DNA from: JANMCE01 sp963791625
GTDB taxonomy: Bacteria > Actinomycetota > Acidimicrobiia > Acidimicrobiales > Ilumatobacteraceae
Length of the DNA: 64,000 bases
Direction: 5' to 3'
NCBI GenBank assembly: GCA_963791625.1
Contig: CAWBTA010000006.1
Coordinates: 1,612,001-1,676,000, forward strand
Shown here: in pieces, positions 57,201 through 64,000 of the stretch
How positions within the stretch are numbered: position 1 is the first letter of the stretch
Layout: every line of letters begins with the position of its first letter
The notes under the pieces: model-generated
What the model saw: only the letters and a program-made list of their open reading frames with translations
The model's database searches: none
What the model was told of the DNA's origin: nothing
Program-made: the position numbers and the translations under genes

Positions 57201-57237
57201 CTGCTCGGAACTCGACGCAGCGCTTGGGAATGGCTGA
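54205..57237 (+). CDS. Triple fusion: aminoglycoside-phosphotransferase-type kinase, M23 peptidase fold and class III aminotransferase
   Basis: 1010 residues. Residues ~20-350: APH/choline-kinase fold with catalytic HQDANDYN (214-221) and IDFGD (Asp234). Residues ~400-560: M23/LysM-type peptidase fold with His443, Asp447 (HHGIDIF), His497 and HLH (533-535). Residues ~590-1005: class III PLP aminotransferase, GSEAN (701-705), Asp823 (IVDEVQVGFG) and PLP Lys853 (LGKPIGNGHP). Active-site residues are present in all three. Related fusions act on small amines such as phosphohydroxylysine or hydroxylysine, where kinase and lyase/transaminase act in sequence; the M23 domain's target is unclear as there is no signal peptide. 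ATG 54205 has GAGGT just before. Confidence 0.88.
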   Translation: MTGASSPTAENVFASPPPSFTEPQLADVAELVFGLHGSMKPLNSERDQNVRLRTGQGDVVLKVANIAESKGDLDLQCAALAHLAAVAPDLAVPRLIPTKSDNALGSFMVGTDEHFVRCVSYVPGMPMAEVERTSATFSEFGRFLGRLSAGLVGFGHRAAHRTKFLWNLDDAQACTAYLDDIVDAKAREVVAAALHLHAERVLPVLPSLRKAVVHQDANDYNVMVADDGSIGLIDFGDMTFGCQINELAVALAYALMGAVDVIATARLVVRRYVDEFPLLEDEANVLFDLVGARLAMSVAISSHRSVGFPNNEYLLISQAPALRLLRKLASIRSDFLRAAAREAAGFSPIANHDAIVTWLQSPRCQPKPVLGIDLERSCRFRVLLDKGAPGMEFGSDPEAYWAWLQRRFASENATFALGGYLENRNVYAGEQFITDGTDTRSNHHGIDIFVAPDMPVQAMLDGRVVTVVDNDEAYDYGPTVILQHDADGVPFWVLYGHLSRRTLTTVTPGQAVLAGDVVGFIGDHTVNGGWAPHLHVQIMTDLLGNHTGNFEGAGEPSRVAVWSSICPDPNLLLRLTPESFEIEPESPDELLRRRRDILGPSLSTSYRHKLAIVRGTGARLIDSGGRSYIDCVNNVCHVGHSHPHVVEALARQAAQLNTNTRYLHRSILDYADRLSGLFPEPLSVVYFVNSGSEANELAMRLARTATGRFDMVTLDWGYHGNTNDVIELSPYKFNRRGGIGKAPHIQIAELPDPYRGRFGSDAAAYASSVHACIQASRQHDQRGPAAFISESISGCGGQVVFPDGYLRLAYEHARAAGALCIVDEVQVGFGRVGQAMWAFEQQGVVPDIVTLGKPIGNGHPLGAVVTTPAIAAAFNNGMEYFNTFGGNPVSCEVGMAVLDIIEREGLQEHARLTGDHFLSGLRRLQARHSTIGDVRGRGLFLGIDLVVDRATKEPATELAGSVANLLRDRGVLVSTDGPHDNVIKLKPPMPFTAADADVVCSELDAALGNG

Positions 57238-57267
57238 GGTTCCGGGCTGACCTGGCAGGCTTGGACG

Positions 57268-57888
57268 ATGAGCGCGAGCCAGTACTTCGAGGCGCAGCCT
57301 GGTGTCGCGTCCGACCGCGGTGAAATCACCTTGGCCTTGCCCGATCTGAACCTGCGTCTCACCACTGATCGCGGCGTCTTCAGCCACTCTGCCGTCGATG
57401 CCGGCACGCGCTTTCTGCTGCAGGAAGCCGGCGTTCCGGCCGGCGAGAACCTGCTCGACCTCGGGTGCGGGTACGGGCCCATCGCCATCACCATGGCACG
57501 GCGAACTCCTGGTGCCGTGGTCTGGGCTGTCGATGTCAACGAACGGGCAGTTGGGCTCTGTGACGAGAATGCCGTCGCCAACGGATGCTCGAATGTACGG
57601 GCCTTCGCGGTCGACGACTTTCCGGCGACGGTGCGATTCGACACCATCTGGTCGAACCCGCCGATCCGCATCGGGAAGGACGCCCTCCACGCGCTGCTGT
57701 TGAAATGGCTCCCCCGTCTCGTGCCGAACGGTGTGGCGGTGATGGTGGTGCAGAAACATCTCGGCGCCGATTCACTCACGCACTGGTTGGCAGACAAGGG
57801 CTACGAGGTGGCTCGTCTGGCGTCCCGTCAGGGGTATCGCCTGCTGTCGGTACGGCCGTGCGAGCGGAGTGCCGATGAAACAGCTTGA
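57268..57888 (+). CDS. Class I SAM-dependent methyltransferase, RsmC-like
   Basis: 206 residues. MTS domain: SAM motif LLDLGCGYGPIAITMA, WAVDVNERAV, and NPP motif (SNPPIRIG), which marks N-methylation of a base on RNA or DNA. Short and single-domain, like the catalytic half of RsmC/RsmD, so a 16S guanine N2 methyltransferase is the best guess. Followed by a TrmH gene whose start lies within its 3' end. Confidence 0.85.
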   Translation: MSASQYFEAQPGVASDRGEITLALPDLNLRLTTDRGVFSHSAVDAGTRFLLQEAGVPAGENLLDLGCGYGPIAITMARRTPGAVVWAVDVNERAVGLCDENAVANGCSNVRAFAVDDFPATVRFDTIWSNPPIRIGKDALHALLLKWLPRLVPNGVAVMVVQKHLGADSLTHWLADKGYEVARLASRQGYRLLSVRPCERSADETA

Positions 57889-58411
57889 CGGGACGGGCAT
57901 GAAACGGCTGCATCGCAAATGGCGCACCGTCACCACCGGCAAACTCGCACTCATCCTCGACGGACTCGGCACGCCGGTAAACGTCGGCTCGATCGCTCGC
58001 TCTGCCGCGGCGTACCGAGTGGACTTCGTGTGGCTGGCCGGACCGACACCACCGTTTGACAGTCCCGGTGTGGCCAAGACCGCGCTTGGCACCGACCGTT
58101 ACCTTGAGAATGTTGCAACTGCAACCACACTCGAGGCCATCGAGGCAGCCAAGAAGGCGGGCTACCGGGTCATTGGTCTCGAGCTGGCTGACGAGGCCAA
58201 GCCGATGCACGAGATCTCGCTCGATGGCGACATCTGCCTGGTAATCGGTCACGAGGATCACGGCATCGGCAAGGCGGCCATCGCCGCTTGTGACACCGTC
58301 GCGTATCTTCCGATGCTGGGCAAAGTCGGCAGCCTGAATGTGGCCACCGCGGCCAGCATCGCGATGTACGAGGTGCGACGTCAGAGCTGGATGTCACCGC
58401 AGGTGGAGTGA
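57875..58411 (+). CDS. TrmH-family tRNA/rRNA methyltransferase
   Basis: 178 residues from ATG 57875 (GTG 57869 is also in frame); CGGAG lies 5 bases upstream. SPOUT knot: GTPVNVGSIARSAAAYRV, VIGHEDHGIG and LPMLGKVGSLNVATAASIAM. 2'-O-methylates RNA, target unknown. It overlaps the upstream methyltransferase by 14 bases, so translation is coupled, and both probably modify RNA. Ends at the stop of the convergent DUF4870 gene. Confidence 0.9.
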   Translation: MKQLDGTGMKRLHRKWRTVTTGKLALILDGLGTPVNVGSIARSAAAYRVDFVWLAGPTPPFDSPGVAKTALGTDRYLENVATATTLEAIEAAKKAGYRVIGLELADEAKPMHEISLDGDICLVIGHEDHGIGKAAIAACDTVAYLPMLGKVGSLNVATAASIAMYEVRRQSWMSPQVE

Positions 58412-58891
58412 TTATTTCGCAGCCGCAGCCGGGCCTTTGAGGAACCGGAAAGCCACCGGGTAGCGGTAGTAGTCGCCTCTGTTCGCGGCGATCATGCCCA
58501 TGATACCGAAGATGATCGGTCCCAGGAACAAGAACAGCCACAGCGGAATGAAGATCAAGAAGCCGAGTCCCTTGGTCGCAGCCGCAAGCGCGAACGCTAT
58601 GAACATCCCACCAAAGGCGACGATCATGGTCGTGATGTGGAAGTTGAGCGCCTCGGTCGAGTGATACTTCACGTACTCGTCCTTTGGGCCTTCGATCAGC
58701 AACGCCAGCAGCGGAATGATGAAGCCACCGACCGGCAGATGCGACATCACGGCCCACGTGTTCGAACCCGACGACCGAGCCAGAGGCGCCATGTGCTGCG
58801 TCCACTGCATGCCATCCCAGTAGCGCTGAGCGCCGGCCTGAGGGTACCAACCAGGTGGGGGCGAACCCTGCGGAGGCGGTTGCATGCTCAT
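58412..58891 (-). CDS. DUF2510/DUF4870 membrane protein
   Basis: 159 residues. The N-terminus PPGWYPQAGAQRYWDGMQWT is a DUF2510 motif; the rest is a Tic20-like DUF4870 domain with three membrane helices (GFIIPLLALLIEGP, MIVAFGGMFIAFALAAA, FLFLGPIIFGIMGMIAA). Function unknown. ATG 58891. Confidence 0.88.
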   Translation of the reverse strand: MSMQPPPQGSPPPGWYPQAGAQRYWDGMQWTQHMAPLARSSGSNTWAVMSHLPVGGFIIPLLALLIEGPKDEYVKYHSTEALNFHITTMIVAFGGMFIAFALAAATKGLGFLIFIPLWLFLFLGPIIFGIMGMIAANRGDYYRYPVAFRFLKGPAAAAK

Positions 58892-58953
58892 ACGAGAACG
58901 TTACCGGGCCGGCCTTCTGATCGAGCGCAATGTTGCGTCAACCCGGAGAAGCG

Positions 58954-60246
58954 CTACTGGTTGGCCAGTACCGAAAAGAGTGTCGTCGGTGCACGATCCG
59001 CCGAGCCGGCATCCCAGCAGTAGTAGTTCGCTTGCTCCCAGAGCGAGCCGGATCCAAGCACTTCCATCACCCCGTCTCCGTTGAGGTCAGCGGCTCCCTC
59101 TATCGAAAAGGAGGGCAGGGTGCTGGGTGCATCTTTCGCCACGGCGGCGCTGATCACTTTCGAGGTGGTCGCGTTGCCAACCACGTGGCGCACATAGGCG
59201 ATGGAGAACGATCCGGTCTTCGCCGGATCAAGCCCCGGCCGCCCACCGCCATTTTCCATGTATGAAGCGGCAACCAGCACTTCATCGGTACCGTCGCCGT
59301 CGAGGTCGGCCCGCACCACCGAAGTAAGCTCTGGCATGACATTGGCACCACCCAACTCTTTGGCGAGTCGGCTGGCCTCTTCCCGGTAGATGTTGAACCG
59401 GGCATCCTTGAGGGCTTCAGGGTCGCCCTGGGATCGAGCCGGTCGCGGCTGTACCGACCACGATGTGGAGCTGAAGCTGATAACGGTTCCCCTCGCCGGA
59501 ACGGTTTTCGGCGTCACGTGAACGTGTCCTTCGGCGTCGGGCTTGGCGATGTCGACGTCGAACTCTTCGCCGTTCAGGGTCTGGTACGGCCCGGGCGCCA
59601 CCTTGGTCGGCAACGTCACGAAACTCTTGCCATCCCACCCACCAATAGCCGTCATGGTCTCCACGTAGTCGGGAGCAAGCACCGTCACAAGTTTGGTTGC
59701 TGGTACGCCAACGGTCGTAACGGTCTTGGGCGCGGTGGTGGCCGCTGGCGCTGTGACCGGCGTGCTGGCGACGGTCGTGGCAGCGCTGGGCTTCGGCGTT
59801 GACGCGGTGGCCGTCGTTGTAGCGACAGGCGCCTCCGTCGTCGCAACCGTTGTGGATGCCGGCGTCGTTGGTGCCGTCGATGTCTCGTCGCCATTCGCCA
59901 CCGTTGAAGTGCTGGCCGCAGGAGCAACCTGCACGGTCTTACCGTTGCGGCTCAGGGCGGCGATTCCGGCGATCGTGACCACGGTGGCCGCGACCGCTAG
60001 AGCGCTGTACATGCGACGGTGATTGCGGCGCTTGGCCAGTTCATCAGCCGGCACAACCTTCTCGAGGATGATGGTGTCCGAAGCCACCGGTTGCGGCGCC
60101 GGAGGGCGCAGCACCGTGGTCGGCCGGGTCTTTGGCGCTGCTACGCCTTGGGCATCATGCTGAAACTGCTGCCAGAGCTCGTCACGGCGCACATGGTCGG
60201 GCAGCGGGGCAGCCTGGTCGATAAGTTCTTTGATGTCGTCAAACAT
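58954..60246 (-). CDS. Membrane-anchored protein with FG-GAP-like repeats, partner of ECF sigma factor
   Basis: 430 residues from ATG 60246. Cytoplasmic part ~1-85 (MFDDIKELIDQAAPLPDHVR), one transmembrane helix (MYSALAVAATVVTIAGIAAL), a long Thr/Ala/Pro-rich stalk (~115-200), then a globular extracellular domain with two DxDGDGxxE calcium/FG-GAP motifs (ADLDGDGTDEVLVAASY, ADLNGDGVMEVLGSG). Its start overlaps the end of the sigma gene, so it is the likely membrane partner: a single-pass protein with a cytoplasmic N-terminus is the layout of anti-sigma factors, but no ZAS zinc motif is seen, so an anti-sigma role is inference. Confidence 0.75.
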   Translation of the reverse strand: MFDDIKELIDQAAPLPDHVRRDELWQQFQHDAQGVAAPKTRPTTVLRPPAPQPVASDTIILEKVVPADELAKRRNHRRMYSALAVAATVVTIAGIAALSRNGKTVQVAPAASTSTVANGDETSTAPTTPASTTVATTEAPVATTTATASTPKPSAATTVASTPVTAPAATTAPKTVTTVGVPATKLVTVLAPDYVETMTAIGGWDGKSFVTLPTKVAPGPYQTLNGEEFDVDIAKPDAEGHVHVTPKTVPARGTVISFSSTSWSVQPRPARSQGDPEALKDARFNIYREEASRLAKELGGANVMPELTSVVRADLDGDGTDEVLVAASYMENGGGRPGLDPAKTGSFSIAYVRHVVGNATTSKVISAAVAKDAPSTLPSFSIEGAADLNGDGVMEVLGSGSLWEQANYYCWDAGSADRAPTTLFSVLANQ

Positions 60247-60247
60247 G

Positions 60248-60769
60248 TCAGTGGCCTCCTTCTGGCAGTTGGCGCAGCGTTCGTACGCCGCGGGCAATAA
60301 GTGATTCGGTGGCCTCAACGCTGCGGCCCAACAGTTCGGCGATTTCCTTGACGCTGTAGCCCTCGGCATGGCGCAACGTGACCGCCGCTCGCTGGTCGAG
60401 TGGCAGTTGGCTCAACAGCGTGCGGGCCCGGTCGCCCGCGTTCGAAGGTTCAGCGGGCGAAAAAGCGCTGCTTCGATCGGTTGCGAGCCGGACCCTCGCT
60501 TCGGAACGGCTCGTGCCCCTCACACAGTTCAAGAAGCGATGGCGTGCGACGCTGACCACCCATGGCCCATCGTGCACCGGAGGTCGGCCCTTGGCCAGAT
60601 CTTGGGCGACCGCCAGCATGACCTCCTGCACCAGGTCTTCGGTGAGCGCCCTATCTCCACCGGTCATGCGGGCGAGATACCGCCACGCATGGTCATAGGC
60701 CACGTCATAGAACGCCCGGAGTTGTGCCTGGGCCTCCGGCGTCAGTTTTGTTGCCACGCTTACATCCAC
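60248..60769 (-). CDS. ECF RNA polymerase sigma factor
   Basis: 173 residues. Region 2 (FYDVAYDHAWRYLARMTGGD then ALTEDLVQEVMLAV) and region 4 with a helix-turn-helix (LSQLPLDQRAAVTLRHAEGY then SVKEIAELLGRSVEATESLI). No extra domains. GTG 60769 is the annotated start. Directly coupled to the FG-GAP membrane protein; the pair may read a cell-surface signal. Target genes are not known; the promoter consensus was not identified. Confidence 0.9.
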   Translation of the reverse strand: MDVSVATKLTPEAQAQLRAFYDVAYDHAWRYLARMTGGDRALTEDLVQEVMLAVAQDLAKGRPPVHDGPWVVSVARHRFLNCVRGTSRSEARVRLATDRSSAFSPAEPSNAGDRARTLLSQLPLDQRAAVTLRHAEGYSVKEIAELLGRSVEATESLIARGVRTLRQLPEGGH

Positions 60770-60855
60770 ATCCCTAGAAGCACCACCAAAGTCGTGATTC
60801 CGTCGGTCGGTCTTAACTTACGTCTTCGGCACCTTCAATTCGGCCCGCTCTTTAG

Positions 60856-60861
60856 TACACT
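60856..60861 (+). promoter_or_regulatory. Putative -10 element before the 44-codon ORF
   Basis: TACACT lies 9 bases before ATG 60871, close to the leaderless layout. Confidence 0.3.
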
Positions 60862-60870
60862 GCTAGCGAG

Positions 60871-61005
60871 ATGGCGGGTCGGTCCGTAGCAGTGGTGATC
60901 GATGAAGTCCCGCGGATCATCTCAACGGTGATGAACGGCCGTTCCTCACAGCTGGACATCGCCGAAGTGGAGGCTACGGGCCCAGGCACCACTCGCCCCG
61001 CGTGA
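60871..61005 (+). CDS. Possible 44-residue small protein
   Basis: ATG 60871 to TGA 61003-61005. Predicted MAGRSVAVVIDEVPRIISTV, ending in a Pro/Thr/Gly segment. It follows a TACACT box and GCGAG, lies between the sigma factor and a lipoprotein gene, and is too short for homology judgement. Otherwise the 60770-61099 stretch holds only the sigma promoter region. Confidence 0.3.
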   Translation: MAGRSVAVVIDEVPRIISTVMNGRSSQLDIAEVEATGPGTTRPA

Positions 61006-61099
61006 CGTGGTGGCGTCGGGGCCGCCCGTAGCGAACGGGCTGGGCTATTGAACGGGTTGAACAGCAGCCGGTGCGCCCTCACAGGTGTCGGACGGGCCG

Positions 61100-62923
61100 T
61101 CATGGCGGTGGTTGGGCCACGAGGTTCGACCAGGTGGCGGGATCGGCATTGCTGACCTGAGCTGCGGTCGGCGCTTTCGCGTCCGCGTTGCCGATGATAA
61201 CGATCAGGCGTCCCGCCGCGGCCGCGACTTCCAGGGGTGGTGGGCTATCGATGACGGACATGAAACGTGTCACCGGATCAGCGTCGATCGTGGTGATTGT
61301 GTAGATGAAAGCGGTGGTCTCGACACGGCATCGAATGGTGGCGCTACTCCCCGTGAGACCGGCGTTGATGTGCTCGGCGATCAGCTCGAGGTGTGCTGGT
61401 CCGTTCGGGGACCCTGCATAGTCGAACCCCGGCACAGGTGCCGATCGATCTCGCTGAGTGAGGCGTGCAACGATCGACGCGAGTGTGGTGGTGTCAAGGC
61501 CGCGTGACCGTAGGTAGCCCTGGGTGCCGTCGCTGAGATTCCAGATCGCTTCGCCGTTCCCGTTCTCGAAGGTGTGCATGCCGACGGCCCAGCCGTTGAT
61601 GTTCACCAGGTCGCCGACTTGGTCGGTGTGGTCCTGGTTGGGGTATCGCAGCACGACCGCGAAGGGGCCGGTCGGCCCCAAGCTGGGATCGCCGATGGCT
61701 TGGATAGGGAGCGGCTCAGCACTAGGCCGGGCGAACGGCACCCATGTGTCGTCGCTGTAGGTCGACTCGGTCGCCGTCAACGGATTACAGATGGTCGGGT
61801 CAACGTATGGACGCACGATCGGTTGTTGTGACGTGGTGGTTTGGGTCGTAGGGCGAATCGTTGCGGGCTGGGTGAACGCGATTGCGAGTTCGAGTCTTGT
61901 GTCGGTTTGTTTCGCGAGCACGGTGCCCCCAACGTCGGTCGCGACTACCTGCCAACCATCGGGAACGGACCACCATGTCGTCGTGCCCCCGCTCTTCAGT
62001 TGGGCGATCACCCACATCGTCGGTACGTTGATCAGGCCGCTGGTTTCAACGGCCGGGCCAACGTCAGTCCAGAACACGCCAGCCCCATCTGATGTTGGCC
62101 CCGGCGGCGACGCACTGCTGTACTCAGTTGCTCGATCAGGTGACGATTCGATCTCAAGATTCCAAACGTCACCGGATGACGATGCGATGCGGGTCTGAGG
62201 GAACTTCTCGGACGGGTCGTTAACAGAAGTGAACGACGGCTCCGCCTGTTGAGGCGCTACTGGTTTGCCTGCGATATCGACGTAGTTCAGAACTGTGGGC
62301 CTGAAGTCGCGGTCGCGTCGGACCAACCCAGCTTGCCCGTGTCCGAAAACCGCCGGGGGAACCTCGGTGAACTCGATAATGCTCGCGGGGGTTGAGGCGA
62401 CAACCGTTCCGGCACGGTCACCGGCGATGGCGATAGCGGCTAGGGCGAAGTCGTTGGCCGATCCGTCCTGTGCGTTCATCGTGTAGACCACATCCCCAGG
62501 CCCATAAGCCATGACCGCGCCGAGCCCGCCGCGCACGTCGAATCCTCGGGATGTTCCGTCGAACCGCAAGACATCGATGTGGTCCGGGTCGGCTGGACGG
62601 CCGTAAGGCCATGAGCCGACTGCCACGCCAAGGTCACCGATCGCGACGCGGTAGTTGCCGGATGTCACGGGTGGCACGGTGACCGAGCCAAGGGGCCGCA
62701 TCGTCAACGTTGGTGGAGGATCACGAAAGCTCACCTTTGCAACCGAGCCTGACGGCGTGATGACACTTGTGGTTGGCGCGACAGCGCTGACCGCCGATGT
62801 TTGGACCGATTCCGTACGAGCCGCTCCTTGGTTCGTACATGCGGCAAGGAGGCCAGCCAGGAGGACGGCAATGGCGGCGACGCGTGACAAATGCCGCGGC
62901 TGGTTCCCGTTCGATCGTGACAT
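61100..62923 (-). CDS. Secreted lipoprotein of unknown function
   Basis: 607 residues. Signal peptide with lipobox (LLAGLLAACTNQ; Cys lipidation expected), Thr/Ser-rich linker, then a large extracellular region with beta-rich repeats (GVAVGSWPYGRPADPDHIDV) that is not recognised. Shares style with the next gene (Val/Thr-rich, PVT segments). ATG 62923 directly abuts the stop of the upstream gene, so the two are one transcription unit. Function unknown. Confidence 0.75.
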   Translation of the reverse strand: MSRSNGNQPRHLSRVAAIAVLLAGLLAACTNQGAARTESVQTSAVSAVAPTTSVITPSGSVAKVSFRDPPPTLTMRPLGSVTVPPVTSGNYRVAIGDLGVAVGSWPYGRPADPDHIDVLRFDGTSRGFDVRGGLGAVMAYGPGDVVYTMNAQDGSANDFALAAIAIAGDRAGTVVASTPASIIEFTEVPPAVFGHGQAGLVRRDRDFRPTVLNYVDIAGKPVAPQQAEPSFTSVNDPSEKFPQTRIASSSGDVWNLEIESSPDRATEYSSASPPGPTSDGAGVFWTDVGPAVETSGLINVPTMWVIAQLKSGGTTTWWSVPDGWQVVATDVGGTVLAKQTDTRLELAIAFTQPATIRPTTQTTTSQQPIVRPYVDPTICNPLTATESTYSDDTWVPFARPSAEPLPIQAIGDPSLGPTGPFAVVLRYPNQDHTDQVGDLVNINGWAVGMHTFENGNGEAIWNLSDGTQGYLRSRGLDTTTLASIVARLTQRDRSAPVPGFDYAGSPNGPAHLELIAEHINAGLTGSSATIRCRVETTAFIYTITTIDADPVTRFMSVIDSPPPLEVAAAAGRLIVIIGNADAKAPTAAQVSNADPATWSNLVAQPPP

Positions 62924-64000
62924 TTACGTCACCTGGCCGACAAGCACGATTGCTTCGCGGGTGCCCTCCGGCTGAGGCCAGCGATCCGTGACCACGATGA
63001 CAATGCGCCCGTCGAGCACGAACAACTTCGTGACATCGAGGCCTTGTTCGGTGACGAGATTGCCGATCGCCTCGACGTGCCAGTCTGTTCCGTTCGATGA
63101 AATCGCAACCGCGAGCTTCGAAAAATCGGGCGTTCCTTGGGCGTAGATCTGTTCGGTAGGCGCGCCGGTGGCGAGGGCGACGAGACCGGCTTGCCCGACC
63201 CCGATCGACGGCTCGGCGTTGAGACAGCAGTTCCGCAACCACGGGCGACCGCCGAACGCGCGCGCCGCAATAGTGTCGTCCAAGATGGTGACCGTTCCTC
63301 GTGTGATGGCTCGCACGGCGCTCGGCGCGGATCCGTTGTTGATGGCGAAGTAGCCGTCGCTGGCGTCTCGCCTGCCAAGGTATTCGACACTTTCGTACGT
63401 ACCGACCGATGGGACGACCATCCCGTCAGGGAGAACACTGGCTCCAGGGTCGACCTTGCTCGTGAATGGCGCACCACCGTCGCCGGTGAAGTGCAGGAAC
63501 GTGTCGCTGTCTGCCGATAGGCCGACCCTGCGAACGACAGTGATACGTGTCCCAGACACCCTGATCGCCGTAACAGGCTCCCCAAGCGAAGGCCCCCGGC
63601 CCCCGAGGTCGAGATTGAACACCCGCCAGGCAGCGCCTTGCGTCGAAACGGCAACCGCCAGCACGTTACCGCTCGCAGACGTCACAGTGCCGGCGACTGC
63701 GATGAGGTCGCTGGAGCGGGAGACGTCAAGCGCCTCGAACCCGGCTGGCAGGTCTCGCTGCTGCCAAGTCGTGCCGTCGTTGGACAACCACACGACGTGT
63801 GGGGTGGTCGGGTTGAGCGAGGTGAGTCCGTAGCCGTCCGATCGAAGAAATCCGTTGTAGGGGCCAGGAGCGACGGTCGTTCGCGTCCACACAACCTTCT
63901 GCGGTGCATCGGGCCACACCACCGGAACCGTTGGCTCTGCTGGCGGGCTCGTTACGGCGGTGCTCGTCGCCGCAGACGTCGAGGTCGATACCGATGGCAC
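62924..64000 (-). CDS. Secreted beta-propeller-like protein, 5' end cut off at window edge
   Basis: At least 358 residues; the frame runs off the right edge. After a Ser/Thr-rich stretch there are repeats resembling BNR/sialidase-like propeller blades (VVWLSNDGTTWQQRDLPAGF, AVSTQGAAWRVFNLD, AISSNGTDWHVEAIG), i.e. the S-x-[DN]-G-x-x-W motif. Extracellular, probably lipid- or membrane-anchored by the missing N-terminus. Cotranscribed with the downstream lipoprotein (TAA then ATG). Confidence 0.7.
   Translation of the reverse strand: MPSVSTSTSAATSTAVTSPPAEPTVPVVWPDAPQKVVWTRTTVAPGPYNGFLRSDGYGLTSLNPTTPHVVWLSNDGTTWQQRDLPAGFEALDVSRSSDLIAVAGTVTSASGNVLAVAVSTQGAAWRVFNLDLGGRGPSLGEPVTAIRVSGTRITVVRRVGLSADSDTFLHFTGDGGAPFTSKVDPGASVLPDGMVVPSVGTYESVEYLGRRDASDGYFAINNGSAPSAVRAITRGTVTILDDTIAARAFGGRPWLRNCCLNAEPSIGVGQAGLVALATGAPTEQIYAQGTPDFSKLAVAISSNGTDWHVEAIGNLVTEQGLDVTKLFVLDGRIVIVVTDRWPQPEGTREAIVLVGQVT

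Overview
The window comes from a high-GC Gram-positive (actinobacterial) chromosome, most likely class Acidimicrobiia and possibly an Ilumatobacteraceae-type lineage. The support is the character of the 16S gene, abundant GTG starts, leaderless TANNNT promoters, LexA boxes of the CGAAC-N4-GTTCG type, GWYP/DUF2510 and DUF1015 proteins, and a gene order that strongly recalls Mycobacterium tuberculosis Rv1641 to Rv1701. Read on the minus strand from right to left, that backbone is infC-rpmI-rplT-tsnR, pheS-pheT, argCBDFR-HG, mpg, tyrS, a TPR protein, a HAD phosphatase, tlyA-nadK-recN, pyrG-Nudix-xerD. Accessory genes, an rRNA operon and an IS110 element are interspersed in it.

Region by region. 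1-1890: a cut-off minus-strand gene and a DEDDh exonuclease/GIY-YIG (UvrC-like) fusion gene, with LexA boxes between them. 1.9-3.6 kb: a secreted triple-repeat protein. 3.8-10.7 kb: tightly coupled housekeeping genes (HD protein, xerD, Nudix, pyrG, recN, nadK, tlyA). 10.7-14.3 kb: phasin-like protein, rhomboid protease, HAD phosphatase, DUF1015 protein and a frameshifted SSB-like gene. 14.4-16 kb: an intact IS110-family element. 16-17.8 kb: a small hypothetical protein and a TPR protein. 17.8-23.15 kb: one 16S-23S-5S operon on the minus strand with visible processing stems, no tRNA in the spacer, and a promoter lying inside the 3' end of tyrS. 24.5-25.6 kb: a decayed chimera of an isochorismatase-like gene and a GlxA regulator. 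25.7-28.4 kb: a large secreted polysaccharide deacetylase. 28.4-36.2 kb: mpg and the arginine operon (without argJ) behind tandem ARG boxes. 36.1-38.6 kb: DUF4230, YqgE and a Tat-exported protein. 38.7-46.8 kb: pheST, rhodanese, SGNH hydrolase, tsnR and the infC-rpmI-rplT operon. 46.8-54.1 kb: DUF1844, a GlxA regulator, a cold-shock-like protein, hisG, a MoaB/Mog protein, a DUF1905 protein, an aldo/keto reductase, and def-fmt-rsmB. 54.2-58.9 kb: a 1010-residue kinase/M23/aminotransferase triple fusion, two methyltransferases and a small membrane protein. 58.9-64 kb: an ECF sigma factor with a membrane-anchored FG-GAP partner, then a lipoprotein and a cut-off secreted protein.

The DNA itself looks as if it carries single-base indel errors. 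The essential rplT gene is broken by one missing A in an A run, and three other genes (SSB-like, Tat-exported protein, SGNH hydrolase) are each one base out of frame. These are annotated as whole genes with a frameshift. The chimeric isochorismatase/GlxA remnant is different: it lacks coding segments and is called a pseudogene.

No CRISPR array, tRNA, prophage or recognisable defence island was seen. The most unusual items are the triple-domain fusion enzyme, the non-canonical AUA start of infC, and the tandem LexA and ARG boxes.
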